Shown: one piece after another, positions 38,262 to 46,840 of the stretch
Layout: each line of letters begins with the position of its first letter
How positions within the stretch are numbered: position 1 is the first letter of the stretch
Source of the DNA: Cyanobium sp. M30B3
Lineage (GTDB): Bacteria; Cyanobacteriota; Cyanobacteriia; PCC-6307; Cyanobiaceae
Direction of reading: 5' to 3'
Length of the DNA stretch: 64,000 nt
Assembly (NCBI GenBank): GCA_018399015.1
Contig: CP073761.1
Location: forward strand, 1,674,001-1,738,000
Notes under the pieces: generated by a model
What the model was told of the DNA's origin: nothing
Databases searched by the model: none
What the model saw: the letters and a program-made list of their open reading frames with translations, nothing else
Translations under genes and position numbers: made by a program

Positions 38262-38570
38262 TCAGCCGCTGGAGAGCAGCTGCAGGCAGCCGGAGCGCTG
38301 GCTGAGCAGCAGCACCAGCCGCTCACCCACCCCGACCAGGCCGGCCTGCAGGCGCAGCTGCTCCAGCGGCACCAGCGCCAGGCCGCAGGTTTCCACCAGC
38401 AGCAGCGGCAGGGTGGCGGCCGTGCCGTGCATCGCCTGCAGGTCGAGGGCCTGCTGCACCGCCCGGCTGCTGCGCTCCAGCCCCAGCCGCTCCACCAGCT
38501 CGGGCCAGAGGTGGTTCACCGGCGTGAAGCGGGCCAGATCCAGGCGCGGGCCCAGGTTGGGCTCAGCCAT
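38262..38570 (-). CDS. Hypothetical protein, Leu-rich
   Basis: This is a 102-residue soluble protein: MAEPNLGPRLDLARFTPVNH, then LWPELVERLGLERSSRAVQQ and several beta-like Leu/Val stretches (GLALVPLEQLRLQAGLVGVG). It overlaps the stop of the upstream gene by 8 bases and is followed by a good terminator, supporting a real two-gene operon. No family recognised. Confidence 0.6.
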   Translation of the reverse strand: MAEPNLGPRLDLARFTPVNHLWPELVERLGLERSSRAVQQALDLQAMHGTAATLPLLLVETCGLALVPLEQLRLQAGLVGVGERLVLLLSQRSGCLQLLSSG

Positions 38571-38841
38571 GACCCGCAGGTGGGGGCGCGGGGGGGAGAT
38601 CGGCGAGGGCCGCCTCGATCATCGCCGCCGTGACCGGGATCGTCTCCAGCTCATCGGCGTTGTCGAGAAAGGCCTCAAACGAGGCATAGCGGCGGATGCA
38701 GGGGTCGGCGCCGGCGGTGGCGCAGGCCGCCTGCCAGTCGCCGTCGTCGGGACACACCAGGGCGTAGCCCTGCAGGGCCTCCTCCAGATCGCCGCCGTCG
38801 CTGATGCCATCGCCGTGCCAGAGCACCTCAAAGAAGCCCAT
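38563..38841 (-). CDS. Hypothetical acidic protein
   Basis: This is a 92-residue acidic protein starting MGFFEVLWHGDGISDGGDLE and continuing YALVCPDDGDWQAACATAGA and ADELETIPVTAAMIEAALAD. Three Cys and many Asp/Glu. The frame is open to 39039 but the extension is Arg/Ala-rich and looks like non-coding GC-rich DNA, so ATG 38841 is preferred. No family recognised. Confidence 0.55.
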   Translation of the reverse strand: MGFFEVLWHGDGISDGGDLEEALQGYALVCPDDGDWQAACATAGADPCIRRYASFEAFLDNADELETIPVTAAMIEAALADLPPAPPPAGHG

Positions 38842-38984
38842 GGCTCGCCAAAACCACGCATTCAAAAGAGACGTTAGGGCCAGACCCAAGCAGACAAAAC
38901 CAGACGCACCGCGATGCGAATGGACCAGACCAGACCAACCAGCAGCAAGGGCACGAGCAGCAGCAGGAACAGCGCGCGAGCCGC

Positions 38985-39299
38985 TCACCACACGCCGAAC
39001 AGGGGCGGGCCGACGTCGTCGAAGGGCTCCACCTTCCACTCAGGCGCAGGGCCGCCGGCCTTGGGGGGCCTGGGCGGACCGGAGAGGCTCTCGGGGGTGA
39101 TGCCAGGGATGGGGGCTGGCCCACAGGGGCACTGGCAAGTGCCGTCGAGCCCGATGGTGCCCAGGGTGGGCTCGCCGCAGTTGCAGCCGCACTCCTGGGC
39201 ACGAACGGGAGCCAGCACCGCCAGGGGTGCAGCAAGCAGCACCAGGGCCAGCGCCAGGCGGGCGGGGAAAGGCAAAAGAGCGCGGCCGGTAAACAGCAA
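38985..39299 (-). CDS. Exported Cys-rich hypothetical protein
   Basis: This is a 104-residue product. The N-terminal LPFPARLALALVLLAAPLAV is a good signal-peptide core with possible cleavage after VRA. The mature start, QECGCNCGEPTLGTIGLDGT, followed by CQCPCGPAPIPG, has six Cys in about 25 residues, then a Pro-rich tail. The CxCxC pattern could hold disulfides or a metal. Coding status rests on the signal peptide and Cys pattern only. Confidence 0.5.
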   Translation of the reverse strand: MLFTGRALLPFPARLALALVLLAAPLAVLAPVRAQECGCNCGEPTLGTIGLDGTCQCPCGPAPIPGITPESLSGPPRPPKAGGPAPEWKVEPFDDVGPPLFGVW

Positions 39300-39337
39300 C
39301 GCTAAGTGCTCAGCGCTGACTGCTCAGAGCCAGGTGC

Positions 39338-41443
39338 TCAGGCCGCCGCGCCGAAGCCGGCGCAGCGCTGGGCATCGAGCTGGTGGAGATAGCGGCGCTC
39401 GCCGTAATAGAGCTCCTGGAACTGGAGGGCATCGGCGTTGAGCTCGGCGAACAGCGCCTCAATGCGGGCCTCCATGTCCCGGGCCACGGGCTCCAGGCCA
39501 GCGGCGGGGGGGCTGGCCGGAGTCGGGTTGGCCAGGTTCTGACTGGCCGGCGTTGGGTTGGCCGGCTGCAGCAGGCGGGCGATGCAGCGCTCCAGGGTTT
39601 CCAGCCGCTGGCCGCTCCAGGCATCGAGCAGGTGGCGGCAGCGCTTGAGGCACTTCTGCCGCTCCAGCACCGCCGTGGCGCCGCGCAGCTGCAGCAGCGG
39701 CTGGGCCAGCTGCAGGCGCTGCAGCTCCGAGGGCTCCAGCAACGGCGTCAGCCGGCCCAGCAGGGCGCTCTGCTCCACCACCAGCTGGTCGCCCAGCAGC
39801 CGGGGCAGATCAAGATCGGCCAGCTCATGGCCCGGATCCTGGCCGCGGGTGATCGCCTCCAGGCGCCCGGCACCCAGGTTGTCCTCCTCCAGGGCGCTGA
39901 TCGCCCCCCACAGCTGGCGATGGTGGGCCAGGGCGAAGTCGTCCAGCTCCCGCTGACGCAGTTCGGCGCGGATCGCACCCCGCTGATCGGGGCAATGCAG
40001 GTAGAGGCGCAGCACCTCGGCCTCGGCCCGCTCGCGCAGGCCCGCCTCACCCGGCTGCTCCCACTTCTGGGAGCGGCCATGCCAGCGCTGGCCCTTCACC
40101 TGCTGGCGCAGGTCGTCCTCCAGCTGCAGGGCCAGCCGGGCCTGGCCGCCGGACAGGCGCTCGGCCACCTGCTGCAGGTAGCGGCTGCGCACGGCACTCT
40201 GGGGCAGCTTGCCCAGCAGGGCCACCAGGGCGGTGACGGCCTGCTGGAACTGGTCGGCCTTGCCCAGGTCACGGCCCAACAGCACCTGGTCGATCTGCCA
40301 GTCGAGAAACAGCGGGGCCCGATCGAGCAGGGCCCGGTAGTCACCGGCGCCGTGCTCCACCAAGAACTCGTCGGGATCCTTGCCGGACGGCAGATGCAGC
40401 ACCCGCAGCTCCAGCTGTCCCTGCAGCGCCAGCTGCTCCACCTCGCCGATCGCCCGCTGGGCTGCCCGCACCCCGGCGCCGTCGGCGTCGAAGTTGAGCA
40501 CCAGCCGGCGGCTGTCGGTGCAGCGGCAGAGCTGGGTGATCTGCTGGCTGCTCAGGGCCGTGCCCAGGGCTGCCACAGCGTTGGTGATGCCGGCGGCGTG
40601 CAGGGCGATCACGTCGAAGTAGCCCTCCACCACCACCGCCCGGTCGTCGCGGCGGATGGCGTCGGCGGCCCGGTCGAGACCGAACAGGTGCTTGCCCTTC
40701 TCAAACACCTCCGTTTCCGGCGAGTTGAGGTATTTGGGCTCAGCGCCGTCGAGGCTGCGGCCGCCGAAGCCGATCACCCGCCCCTGGCGGTCCTTGATCG
40801 GCACCATCACCCGGCCGCGGAAGCGGTCGTAGAAGCCATCCCCGCCCTTGCGCGGCACCACCAGGCCGGCGGCCTCCAGCAGTTCGGGGGCGAAGCCATG
40901 CACCTGGCGCAGGTGCTGCAGCAGGCCGTCCCAGCGGTCGGGGGCAAAGCCCAGCTCAAAGGCCTCCAGGGTGGTGTCGCTGAGGCGCCGCTGCTGGCGC
41001 AGGTAGGCCAGGGCAGCCTCGCCCTCCGGCGCCTGCAGCTGGCTGCGGAACCAGCCCGAGGCCAGGCTGAGCACCTTCTGCAGCTGCTCGCGGCGGGAGA
41101 GCTGCTTGCGCAGCCGCTCCTGCTGGGGCCCGTCGAGGGTCTCCACCGGCAGCTGGTACTTGCGCGCCAGCTCCAGCACCACGTCGCTGAAGCTCTGGCG
41201 CTGCAGCTCCATCAGGAACTTGATGGCGTTGCCGCCGGCGCCGCAGGAGAAGCAGTAATAGAACTGCTTGGCGGGCGATACCGTCATCGACGGCGACGTG
41301 TCGTCGTGGAAGGGGCAGATGCCCACGAACTCGCGCCCCTTCTTCTTGAGCACCACGTGCTCGCCCACCACGTCGACGATGTCGGCCCGCTCCTTGACGG
41401 CCTCGATCGTGCGGGGATGGAGGCGGGGCAGGCTCAAGGGCAA
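39338..41443 (-). CDS. dnaG: DNA primase
   Basis: This 701-residue enzyme makes the RNA primers of replication. The CHC2 zinc ribbon is at the N-terminus (GICPFHDDTSPSMTV and YYCFSCGAGGNAIKF), the primase core follows, and the TOPRIM domain carries RDDRAVVVEGYFDVIALHAA and LVLNFDADGAGVRAAQRA with the acidic metal ligands. A longer C-terminal helicase-binding region ends in a Pro/Ala/Asn linker with a repeated (ANPTPASQNL) unit then LNADALQFQELYYG. Start at ATG 41443. Confidence 0.96.
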   Translation of the reverse strand: MPLSLPRLHPRTIEAVKERADIVDVVGEHVVLKKKGREFVGICPFHDDTSPSMTVSPAKQFYYCFSCGAGGNAIKFLMELQRQSFSDVVLELARKYQLPVETLDGPQQERLRKQLSRREQLQKVLSLASGWFRSQLQAPEGEAALAYLRQQRRLSDTTLEAFELGFAPDRWDGLLQHLRQVHGFAPELLEAAGLVVPRKGGDGFYDRFRGRVMVPIKDRQGRVIGFGGRSLDGAEPKYLNSPETEVFEKGKHLFGLDRAADAIRRDDRAVVVEGYFDVIALHAAGITNAVAALGTALSSQQITQLCRCTDSRRLVLNFDADGAGVRAAQRAIGEVEQLALQGQLELRVLHLPSGKDPDEFLVEHGAGDYRALLDRAPLFLDWQIDQVLLGRDLGKADQFQQAVTALVALLGKLPQSAVRSRYLQQVAERLSGGQARLALQLEDDLRQQVKGQRWHGRSQKWEQPGEAGLRERAEAEVLRLYLHCPDQRGAIRAELRQRELDDFALAHHRQLWGAISALEEDNLGAGRLEAITRGQDPGHELADLDLPRLLGDQLVVEQSALLGRLTPLLEPSELQRLQLAQPLLQLRGATAVLERQKCLKRCRHLLDAWSGQRLETLERCIARLLQPANPTPASQNLANPTPASPPAAGLEPVARDMEARIEALFAELNADALQFQELYYGERRYLHQLDAQRCAGFGAAA

Positions 41444-41556
41444 ACCGCTGCTGGGCAGCTGACGGAGGGCAGAGGGACGGGCTGCGGCCCGGGGAGGGAT
41501 TGATTCTGACGCCAGCGGCGCGATCCGCCAGCATGCCGGCCACTGCCACAGGAGCG

Positions 41557-42441
41557 ATGACGGTGAGAAGACCGGTGCTGGCGATGGTGGCCAGCGCCCT
41601 GAGCTTCTCGCTGATGGGGGTGTGCGTGAAGCAGGTGGGCGGCCGCATTCCCGCCGCCGAGGTGGTGCTGGTGCGGGCCCTGGTGAGCGTGCTGCTCAGC
41701 TGGCTGCTGGTGCGGCGGGCGGGCATCAGCCCCTGGGGCCAGCGGCGCGGCCTGCTGATCGTGCGCGGGGCGATCGGCAGCGTGGCGCTGCTCTGCGTGT
41801 ACATCGCCCTGGCCGAGTTGCCGCTGGCCTCCGCCACCGTGCTCCAGTACATGTATCCCACCTTCACGGCCCTGCTGGCCTGGCTGGTGCTGGGTGAGCG
41901 CATCGGCCGGCGGGTGCTGCTGGCGGTGCTGGTGGGCTGGACGGGGGTGCTTGTGGTGGCCCGGCCGGCCCAGCTGCCCACGGCATTCGGTGCCCTGAGC
42001 GGCGGAGGCGCCCTGGCCGGCCCGGCGGTGCTGATCGCCGTGGCCGGGGCCTTCTGCACCGCCCTGGCCTACGTGAGCGTGCGCTCCCTGGTGCGCAGCG
42101 AGCACCCGCTGGTGATCGTGTTCTATTTCCCGCTGGTGGCGGTGCCCCTGAGCCTGCCGCTGGTGCTGCTCAATCCGGTTTGGCCCACGCCGGTGGAGCT
42201 GCTCTGGCTGCTGGGGGTGGGGGTGTTCACCCAGCTGGGCCAGGTGTGTCTCACCTCCAGCCTGGCGGTCCTGCCGGCGGCACGGGCCACGGCGATCAGC
42301 TACGTGCAGGTGGCCTTCGCCGGCCTGTGGGGCTGGCTGCTGTTCGGCGAGGCGGTGGATGGCTGGACCGTGGCCGGGGCGGCGCTGGTGCTGGCCGCCA
42401 CCCTGATCAGCCTCAGCCCGGGATCGGCAGGGGATCGGTGA
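41557..42441 (+). CDS. EamA/DMT-family transporter
   Basis: This is a 294-residue drug/metabolite transporter with ten predicted membrane helices in two EamA repeats. First repeat: ASALSFSLMGVCVKQVGGRI and LPLASATVLQYMYPTFTALL. Second repeat: AVAGAFCTALAYVSVRSLVR and ATAISYVQVAFAGLWGWLLF. GGAG lies just before the ATG at 41557, though close; ATG 41533 is the alternative. Substrate unknown. It overlaps the convergent lipoprotein-like gene by 29 bases. Confidence 0.85.
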   Translation: MTVRRPVLAMVASALSFSLMGVCVKQVGGRIPAAEVVLVRALVSVLLSWLLVRRAGISPWGQRRGLLIVRGAIGSVALLCVYIALAELPLASATVLQYMYPTFTALLAWLVLGERIGRRVLLAVLVGWTGVLVVARPAQLPTAFGALSGGGALAGPAVLIAVAGAFCTALAYVSVRSLVRSEHPLVIVFYFPLVAVPLSLPLVLLNPVWPTPVELLWLLGVGVFTQLGQVCLTSSLAVLPAARATAISYVQVAFAGLWGWLLFGEAVDGWTVAGAALVLAATLISLSPGSAGDR

Positions 42442-42892
42442 TCCAGGCCTGGGTGCTGCCGTCGGGGCTGCCGCTGGGCCGGGCCAGCCGCCAGCTCTCG
42501 CCGCGGGCGCCGCGCTGCAGATAGAGCTCGAACGGACTGTCCACCCGGATGCGATCCCCCGGCAGCCGCCAGTCGAAAGCGCCAGCCAGCCGCCAGCCCG
42601 GGGCCTCGCCGATGCGGATGGCCTGCTGCTCAGCCACCCGCACCCGGCTCACCTCGGGTGCACCGGCCGTCTCCAGCTCCAGGGCCTGGGCGATCGCCCC
42701 CTGGGTGAGCTGGATCTGCAGGGCCAGGGCCTGGAGCAGCACGCTGCGGGGCGGCTGGCCGCCGTTGCCGCAGGCGCCCAGGGGCAGCACCAGCAGCAGG
42801 GGCAGGGCCAGGGCCAGCAGCCGCCGGCCGAGGGCCGGCCACAGGCGGGCAGCGGGACACGGCTGGGCAGGGGTCCGCGGGGCGGGCAGCAT
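42413..42892 (-). CDS. Putative lipoprotein
   Basis: This is a 159-residue protein with a basic N-terminus, a Leu-rich signal helix and the lipobox VLPLGACGN, so a lipid-modified, LspA-processed protein is predicted. The mature part has a helix (VLLQALALQIQLTQGAIAQA) and beta-rich segments (GWRLAGAFDWRLPGDRIRVD, FELYLQRGARGESWRLARPS). I do not recognise a family. The frame remains open to 43837 only as an antisense shadow of ruvA and rpsO. Divergent from ruvA by about 20 bases. Confidence 0.7.
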   Translation of the reverse strand: MLPAPRTPAQPCPAARLWPALGRRLLALALPLLLVLPLGACGNGGQPPRSVLLQALALQIQLTQGAIAQALELETAGAPEVSRVRVAEQQAIRIGEAPGWRLAGAFDWRLPGDRIRVDSPFELYLQRGARGESWRLARPSGSPDGSTQAWITDPLPIPG

Positions 42893-42913
42893 GGGGGCAT
42901 TCAGGCTGCACCC

Positions 42914-43564
42914 ATGATCGGCTGGCTGCAAGGGGAACTGGCCGAGCCGTGGCAGCAGGACAAGCGCTGCGGGCTGCTGCTGGTGTGCCACGGCGTGGGC
43001 TACGAGGTGCAGGTGAGCCAGCGCCAGTGGCAGCAGCTGCCATCCCGCGGCAGCCCGCTCAGCCTGCACATCCACCAGGCGGTGCGCGAGGACGGCTGGA
43101 CCCTCTATGGCTTCGCGGAGCGCCACGAGCGCGACCTGTTCCGCGAGCTGGTGGGGGTGAGCGGCGTGGGTCCGCAGATGGCCCTGGGCCTGCTGGGCTG
43201 CCTGGAGCCGGAGGCACTGGTGCAGGCGATCGTGCAGGCCGACCTGCGCCGGCTGTGCGCCGCCCCCGGGGTGGGCAAACGCACGGCCGAACGGCTGGCG
43301 GTGGAGCTGCGGGCGCGGCTGCAGCAGCGCTTCCTCGGCCAGCTGCTGGCCGCCGAGCAGGACGGCGAACCCCTGGCCGGCCCCGACCTGGCCCAGGGGC
43401 AGCGCGATGAGGTGCAGCTCACCCTCTCCGCCCTGGGCTACGAGGCCCTGGAGGTGCACCGGGCCCTGCGGGCGGTGGCCGCTGCGGGCGAGGACGCGGC
43501 CGGCTGGCAGGCGGACGACTGGATCCGCGAGTGCCTGCGCTGGCTGTCCCGCCAGGTGGCCTGA
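42914..43564 (+). CDS. ruvA: Holliday junction branch migration protein RuvA
   Basis: This is the 216-residue junction-binding subunit of RuvAB. The N-terminal OB domain has [15 protein letters not shown] and [20 protein letters not shown]. Two HhH motifs follow: [17 protein letters not shown] and [19 protein letters not shown]. The C-terminal domain ([20 protein letters not shown]) contacts RuvB. RuvB is not in the window. It is followed at 82 bases by rpsO. Confidence 0.95.
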   Translation: MIGWLQGELAEPWQQDKRCGLLLVCHGVGYEVQVSQRQWQQLPSRGSPLSLHIHQAVREDGWTLYGFAERHERDLFRELVGVSGVGPQMALGLLGCLEPEALVQAIVQADLRRLCAAPGVGKRTAERLAVELRARLQQRFLGQLLAAEQDGEPLAGPDLAQGQRDEVQLTLSALGYEALEVHRALRAVAAAGEDAAGWQADDWIRECLRWLSRQVA

Positions 43565-43646
43565 CTCCGCCGCGTTATGGTGGCTGTTTGCTCCGCAGAC
43601 ACCCGGCAGGTTGACTCCCGGCCGCGTTTCGTCCTCCCCCACCTCC

Positions 43647-43916
43647 ATGCCGCTCACCACCACCCAGAAGCAGGACCTGATCAACACCCACCAGACCCAC
43701 GGCACGGATACCGGATCGGTGGAGGTGCAGGTGGCGATGCTGAGTGAGCGCATCAGCCAGCTCACCGGCCACCTGCAGCAGAACAAGCACGACTTCTCCT
43801 CCCGCCAGGGACTGCTGAAGATGATCGGCCGGCGCAAGCGCCTGCTCAGCTACCTCAAGGGTCTGAGCCAGGAGCGCTACAGCCAGCTGATCGCCAAGCT
43901 CGGCATCCGCGGCTGA
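43647..43916 (+). CDS. rpsO: 30S ribosomal protein S15
   Basis: This is an 89-residue primary 16S rRNA-binding protein of the platform. All family marks are there: [54 protein letters not shown] and the ending [16 protein letters not shown] at 43647. The next gene starts 10 bases later. Confidence 0.97.
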   Translation: MPLTTTQKQDLINTHQTHGTDTGSVEVQVAMLSERISQLTGHLQQNKHDFSSRQGLLKMIGRRKRLLSYLKGLSQERYSQLIAKLGIRG

Positions 43917-43926
43917 TTCGCGTTCC

Positions 43927-44367
43927 ATGGCGGGCAAAGGCAACCGACCCAAGTCGAGCAAGCCAAAGTCCAGCAGCAGTGAGGCCAGCAAGGGTGTAGC
44001 CCAGCCGGCCAGGCCCGCTGGCCAGTCAGCGGCTCGTGCCCGTGGGCAGATGATTCCGGAGGCGGTGGCCAACCGCATGGCCCGGCGGGTCGCCATCGCA
44101 ACCGGCATCCCCACCCTGATGGGCATGGGGGTGTTTGTGGGCAGCTACCTGCTGGTGAGTCGACAGATTGTGGACATCGCCCCCGGCCTCACCCTCACCG
44201 CTTCGGGGGGATGTTTTCTGTTGGGCCTGCTGGGGCTGAGCTATGGCGTGCTCTCCGCCAGCTGGGAACCCCAGCCGGGCAGCCTGCTGGGCGCTGAGCA
44301 GCTGGGCCTCAACATCAGCCGACTCCGGCAGTCGATGGCCGCGGCGCGTCAACGCCGCGAAGGCTGA
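43927..44367 (+). CDS. PAM68-family photosystem assembly protein (DUF3464)
   Basis: This is a 146-residue membrane protein. A basic Lys/Ser-rich head is followed by the conserved MIPEAVANRMARRVAIATGI and two helices (TLMGMGVFVGSYLLVSRQIV; SGGCFLLGLLGLSYGVLSAS) joined by DIAPGLTL, then SWEPQPGSLLG. This is the PAM68/DUF3464 pattern; plant and cyanobacterial members act in early photosystem II assembly. Its 3' end overlaps the convergent glycosyltransferase by 19 bases. Confidence 0.88.
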   Translation: MAGKGNRPKSSKPKSSSSEASKGVAQPARPAGQSAARARGQMIPEAVANRMARRVAIATGIPTLMGMGVFVGSYLLVSRQIVDIAPGLTLTASGGCFLLGLLGLSYGVLSASWEPQPGSLLGAEQLGLNISRLRQSMAAARQRREG

Positions 44368-45956
44368 GGCAAGGGGGTGCCGTTGTAGCCGCGGGCCATC
44401 CACACCTGATAGCGGCGCGTCTGCATGCCAGGCAGATGCACCTTGAGCTGGGGGCGCTGTTCAAGGCGATCAAACAGGCTGCGCAACGGTTCTGGATCGG
44501 TGTCCCGATGCAGGATCACCAGGGCATCGGCGCCAAGCCGCCCGGGCAGATCCTGGCGGGCCCAGATGTCGTACTGATTCATCCGGGCCTTGCCCAGCGC
44601 CACCGTGAACACCTCCCCGGGAGGCCGCTGCAGGCCGTGGGCCAGGGCTGCAGCCGTGGTGTAACGGTCGGTGATCACCACATCAGCGGCCGCCAACCGT
44701 TGGGGCTCCTGTCTCTGCAAGGACTGGACCATCTCCCGCCATCCCGTGAGCCGGCGCGTGGGCAGCCAGTCCGCCGACAAACCCAGGCGAATCCCATAGA
44801 AGGGGAGGAGGGCAGTGGCGAACAACAGGCCATTCAGGGCACTGCCAATCAGCAACCAGCGCCGATCGCGAAAGGAAGGGGGTTGCATGGCCCAGGCTTC
44901 AATCATCAGCAGGAGCCCGATCACCGCCAGAGGCATCGGCCAGTTGGCGTAGACATCCCGCCTGGTGGACACCAGCACACAGACCAGCACGAGCAGGCTG
45001 GCCAGCGCGGCCAGCAGCAGAGGATAGGGATCGCGGCGGCGCCAGGCGCCGGGTACCACGCGCCAGCCTGCAACAGCCAGCATCGGAGCGGTGAGAGGGC
45101 CCAGCATCAGCAACTGCGTGCCGATCAGCACCAGGGGACCAAACAGGACCTGGGCGGGATTGAACTGGGAACTGGCACCGAGGTGGCCAAGGTTGTGGGC
45201 CAGATTCACCCAGCCATGCCGTCCGTTCCACACCAGCATCGGCAGCAGGCCCGCCAAGGCCAGTCCCTGGCCGAACCAGAAGCTCCACTGGCGCAGCAGG
45301 GGCCTGGAAAAGACAAACCAGGGAGCCAGCAGCAGCAGGCTGACAGGCAGGAGCAGGGTGGTGTACTTCGCGCCCAGGCCAAGGCCTACGGCCAATCCAT
45401 AGACCAGCCAGGCCCAGGTGGCTCCCCGGCGCACGGCAGAGGCCAGGGCCATCAGGGCGATGGCCCAACACACCAGAACGGGCGGATCCGTGGTCATCGC
45501 CAGACCAAGGCCAGCCAGCAGGGGCAACAGCTGGGCTACGGCGGCGACGGTGAAAGCATGCCAGGGACGCAGGCGAGCACGGCCGTAAAGATAGATCAAC
45601 AGCACAAACAATCCACCCAATATCACTGCAGGAAGCCGCACACCCAGCTGGCCATAACCAAAGAAATGGGAGGAGACAGCAATCAGAAATGCCACAATTG
45701 GACCCTTGCTGTAATAAGCGATATCCAATCGCCGAGACCAATCCCAGTAGTACATTTCATCCGCGGACAGCTGCAGCTGATTGGTCAGCAGAAACAGCAC
45801 CCGAAGTGCAAAGACAGCGCCCAACAGGAGCACGACGCAGCCATCAGCGGGGTGAAGCGCTGCCATAAAACCCGCACCTCGCACCATGCCCTCCTTCAAC
45901 CGACTGGCTTGACCACTGACCTGATCAAGAGCTGGCGGGGAGGGTTCGCTTGCCAT
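44349..45956 (-). CDS. Glycosyltransferase family 39 (ArnT-like) membrane protein
   Basis: This is a 535-residue polytopic enzyme using polyprenyl-phosphate sugars. The first extracytoplasmic loop has the catalytic Asp/Glu pattern LQLSADEMYYWDWSRRLDIA and YYSKGPIVAFLIAVSSHFFG. About twelve helices follow, with GLAVGLGLGAKYTTLLLP and WFGQGLALAGLLPMLVWNGR. A C-terminal periplasmic domain ends with MQTRRYQVWMARGY. It would transfer a sugar to lipid A-like, glycan or protein acceptors. Codon use is less GC-biased than in the neighbours and it stands next to two PAP2 genes, suggesting a transferred glycan module. Confidence 0.85.
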   Translation of the reverse strand: MASEPSPPALDQVSGQASRLKEGMVRGAGFMAALHPADGCVVLLLGAVFALRVLFLLTNQLQLSADEMYYWDWSRRLDIAYYSKGPIVAFLIAVSSHFFGYGQLGVRLPAVILGGLFVLLIYLYGRARLRPWHAFTVAAVAQLLPLLAGLGLAMTTDPPVLVCWAIALMALASAVRRGATWAWLVYGLAVGLGLGAKYTTLLLPVSLLLLAPWFVFSRPLLRQWSFWFGQGLALAGLLPMLVWNGRHGWVNLAHNLGHLGASSQFNPAQVLFGPLVLIGTQLLMLGPLTAPMLAVAGWRVVPGAWRRRDPYPLLLAALASLLVLVCVLVSTRRDVYANWPMPLAVIGLLLMIEAWAMQPPSFRDRRWLLIGSALNGLLFATALLPFYGIRLGLSADWLPTRRLTGWREMVQSLQRQEPQRLAAADVVITDRYTTAAALAHGLQRPPGEVFTVALGKARMNQYDIWARQDLPGRLGADALVILHRDTDPEPLRSLFDRLEQRPQLKVHLPGMQTRRYQVWMARGYNGTPLPQPSRR

Positions 45957-46082
45957 GGATGGGAAATTGTGAGGAGATTTCGCCGCAGGTTGACAGGCAG
46001 TCGCCCCCGGAACGTGCTCCGGATAGCGGGCAGAGTGTATTGCCTACTACAGCATCATGGCCGCAAGGGCAACATCAGTCTG

Positions 46083-46110
46083 TTGATACAAGTGCGAAAC
46101 TTTAAATTAT
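46083..46110 (+). promoter_or_regulatory. Candidate sigma-70-type promoter
   Basis: TTGATA at 46083-46088 and AATTAT at 46105-46110, 16 bases apart, lie in the most AT-rich patch nearby, 20 bases before the first PAP2 gene start. The -10 match is only partial. Confidence 0.35.
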
Positions 46111-46129
46111 GTAGTTATTGAGGTGTAAT

Positions 46130-46840
46130 GTGTATTCTGAAATCGCATCCTATGCAAAAGCCTCCTTCGCAAAGCAACGTATCCTGCCATTGGTGGCTAC
46201 AATTCTGATTGGGTTAGGGGTTCTTGCCTTTGCCCTTGATGTTCCACTGGCCATGTGGCTGCAGGAGCACGAGCTGCCATCGGAACTACTGAAGCCGTTC
46301 AAGTTTGCCGAAATCGGCGGCCATGGCACCGGAGCTGCAATGGTTCTGTTCGCTGCGATCTACCTCGCTCGCAAGGGAGCCTCCACCACACACCGCAGGC
46401 AGCAACTGGCTCGATTGATCGCAGCAACCTACGTAGGTTCCTTGGTGGTGGATGGCCTAAAGCTAGTGATTCCCCGCGTGCGTCCCCGCTTTGCCGACTT
46501 CTCCGTAGGATTGAATACTCAGGACACCTTCGGCCGCCAATTGCTTGAACTCGGTGAGCACTCCAAGGCCGCACTGATGAGTTTCCCATCCGGTCACAGC
46601 GCGGTGGCAGCTGGGCTAGCAGCTGCTCTCTGCTGGTTGCATCCATCAGGTCGGTTGGTGTACCTAACACTTGCGGTCATGGCTTCGCTACAGAGAATCA
46701 TTCACGGCTGGCATTATCTCAGCGATGTCCTGATCGGTGCTGGCATTGGCTTGCTGGGTGCTTACCTGACCCTTCATTATAAAACTGCCACAGTGAATCG
46801 AGGTCAAAGCGAATTTGATAACTCCTATGCCGGTTCCTGA
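46130..46840 (+). CDS. PAP2-superfamily phosphatase
   Basis: This is a 236-residue membrane phosphatase. The three catalytic signatures are present: KLVIPRVRPR, MSFPSGHSAVAAG and QRIIHGWHYLSDVLIG. Five to six helices surround them. Such enzymes remove phosphate from undecaprenyl-PP, phosphatidic acid or lipid A. The GTG at 46130 has a good Shine-Dalgarno (GAGG, 6 bases before); a TTG at 46118 is the alternative. GC is lower than in the flanks. The second PAP2 gene overlaps its end by 14 bases. Confidence 0.87.
   Translation: MYSEIASYAKASFAKQRILPLVATILIGLGVLAFALDVPLAMWLQEHELPSELLKPFKFAEIGGHGTGAAMVLFAAIYLARKGASTTHRRQQLARLIAATYVGSLVVDGLKLVIPRVRPRFADFSVGLNTQDTFGRQLLELGEHSKAALMSFPSGHSAVAAGLAAALCWLHPSGRLVYLTLAVMASLQRIIHGWHYLSDVLIGAGIGLLGAYLTLHYKTATVNRGQSEFDNSYAGS

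Noticed and set aside
39383-41503. 706-codon open frame on the plus strand
   Set aside because: Antisense to dnaG, which has all primase motifs.
42893-43837. Upstream extension of the lipoprotein frame to 43837
   Set aside because: It runs antisense through ruvA and rpsO; the lipobox protein has its own ATG after the signal helix.
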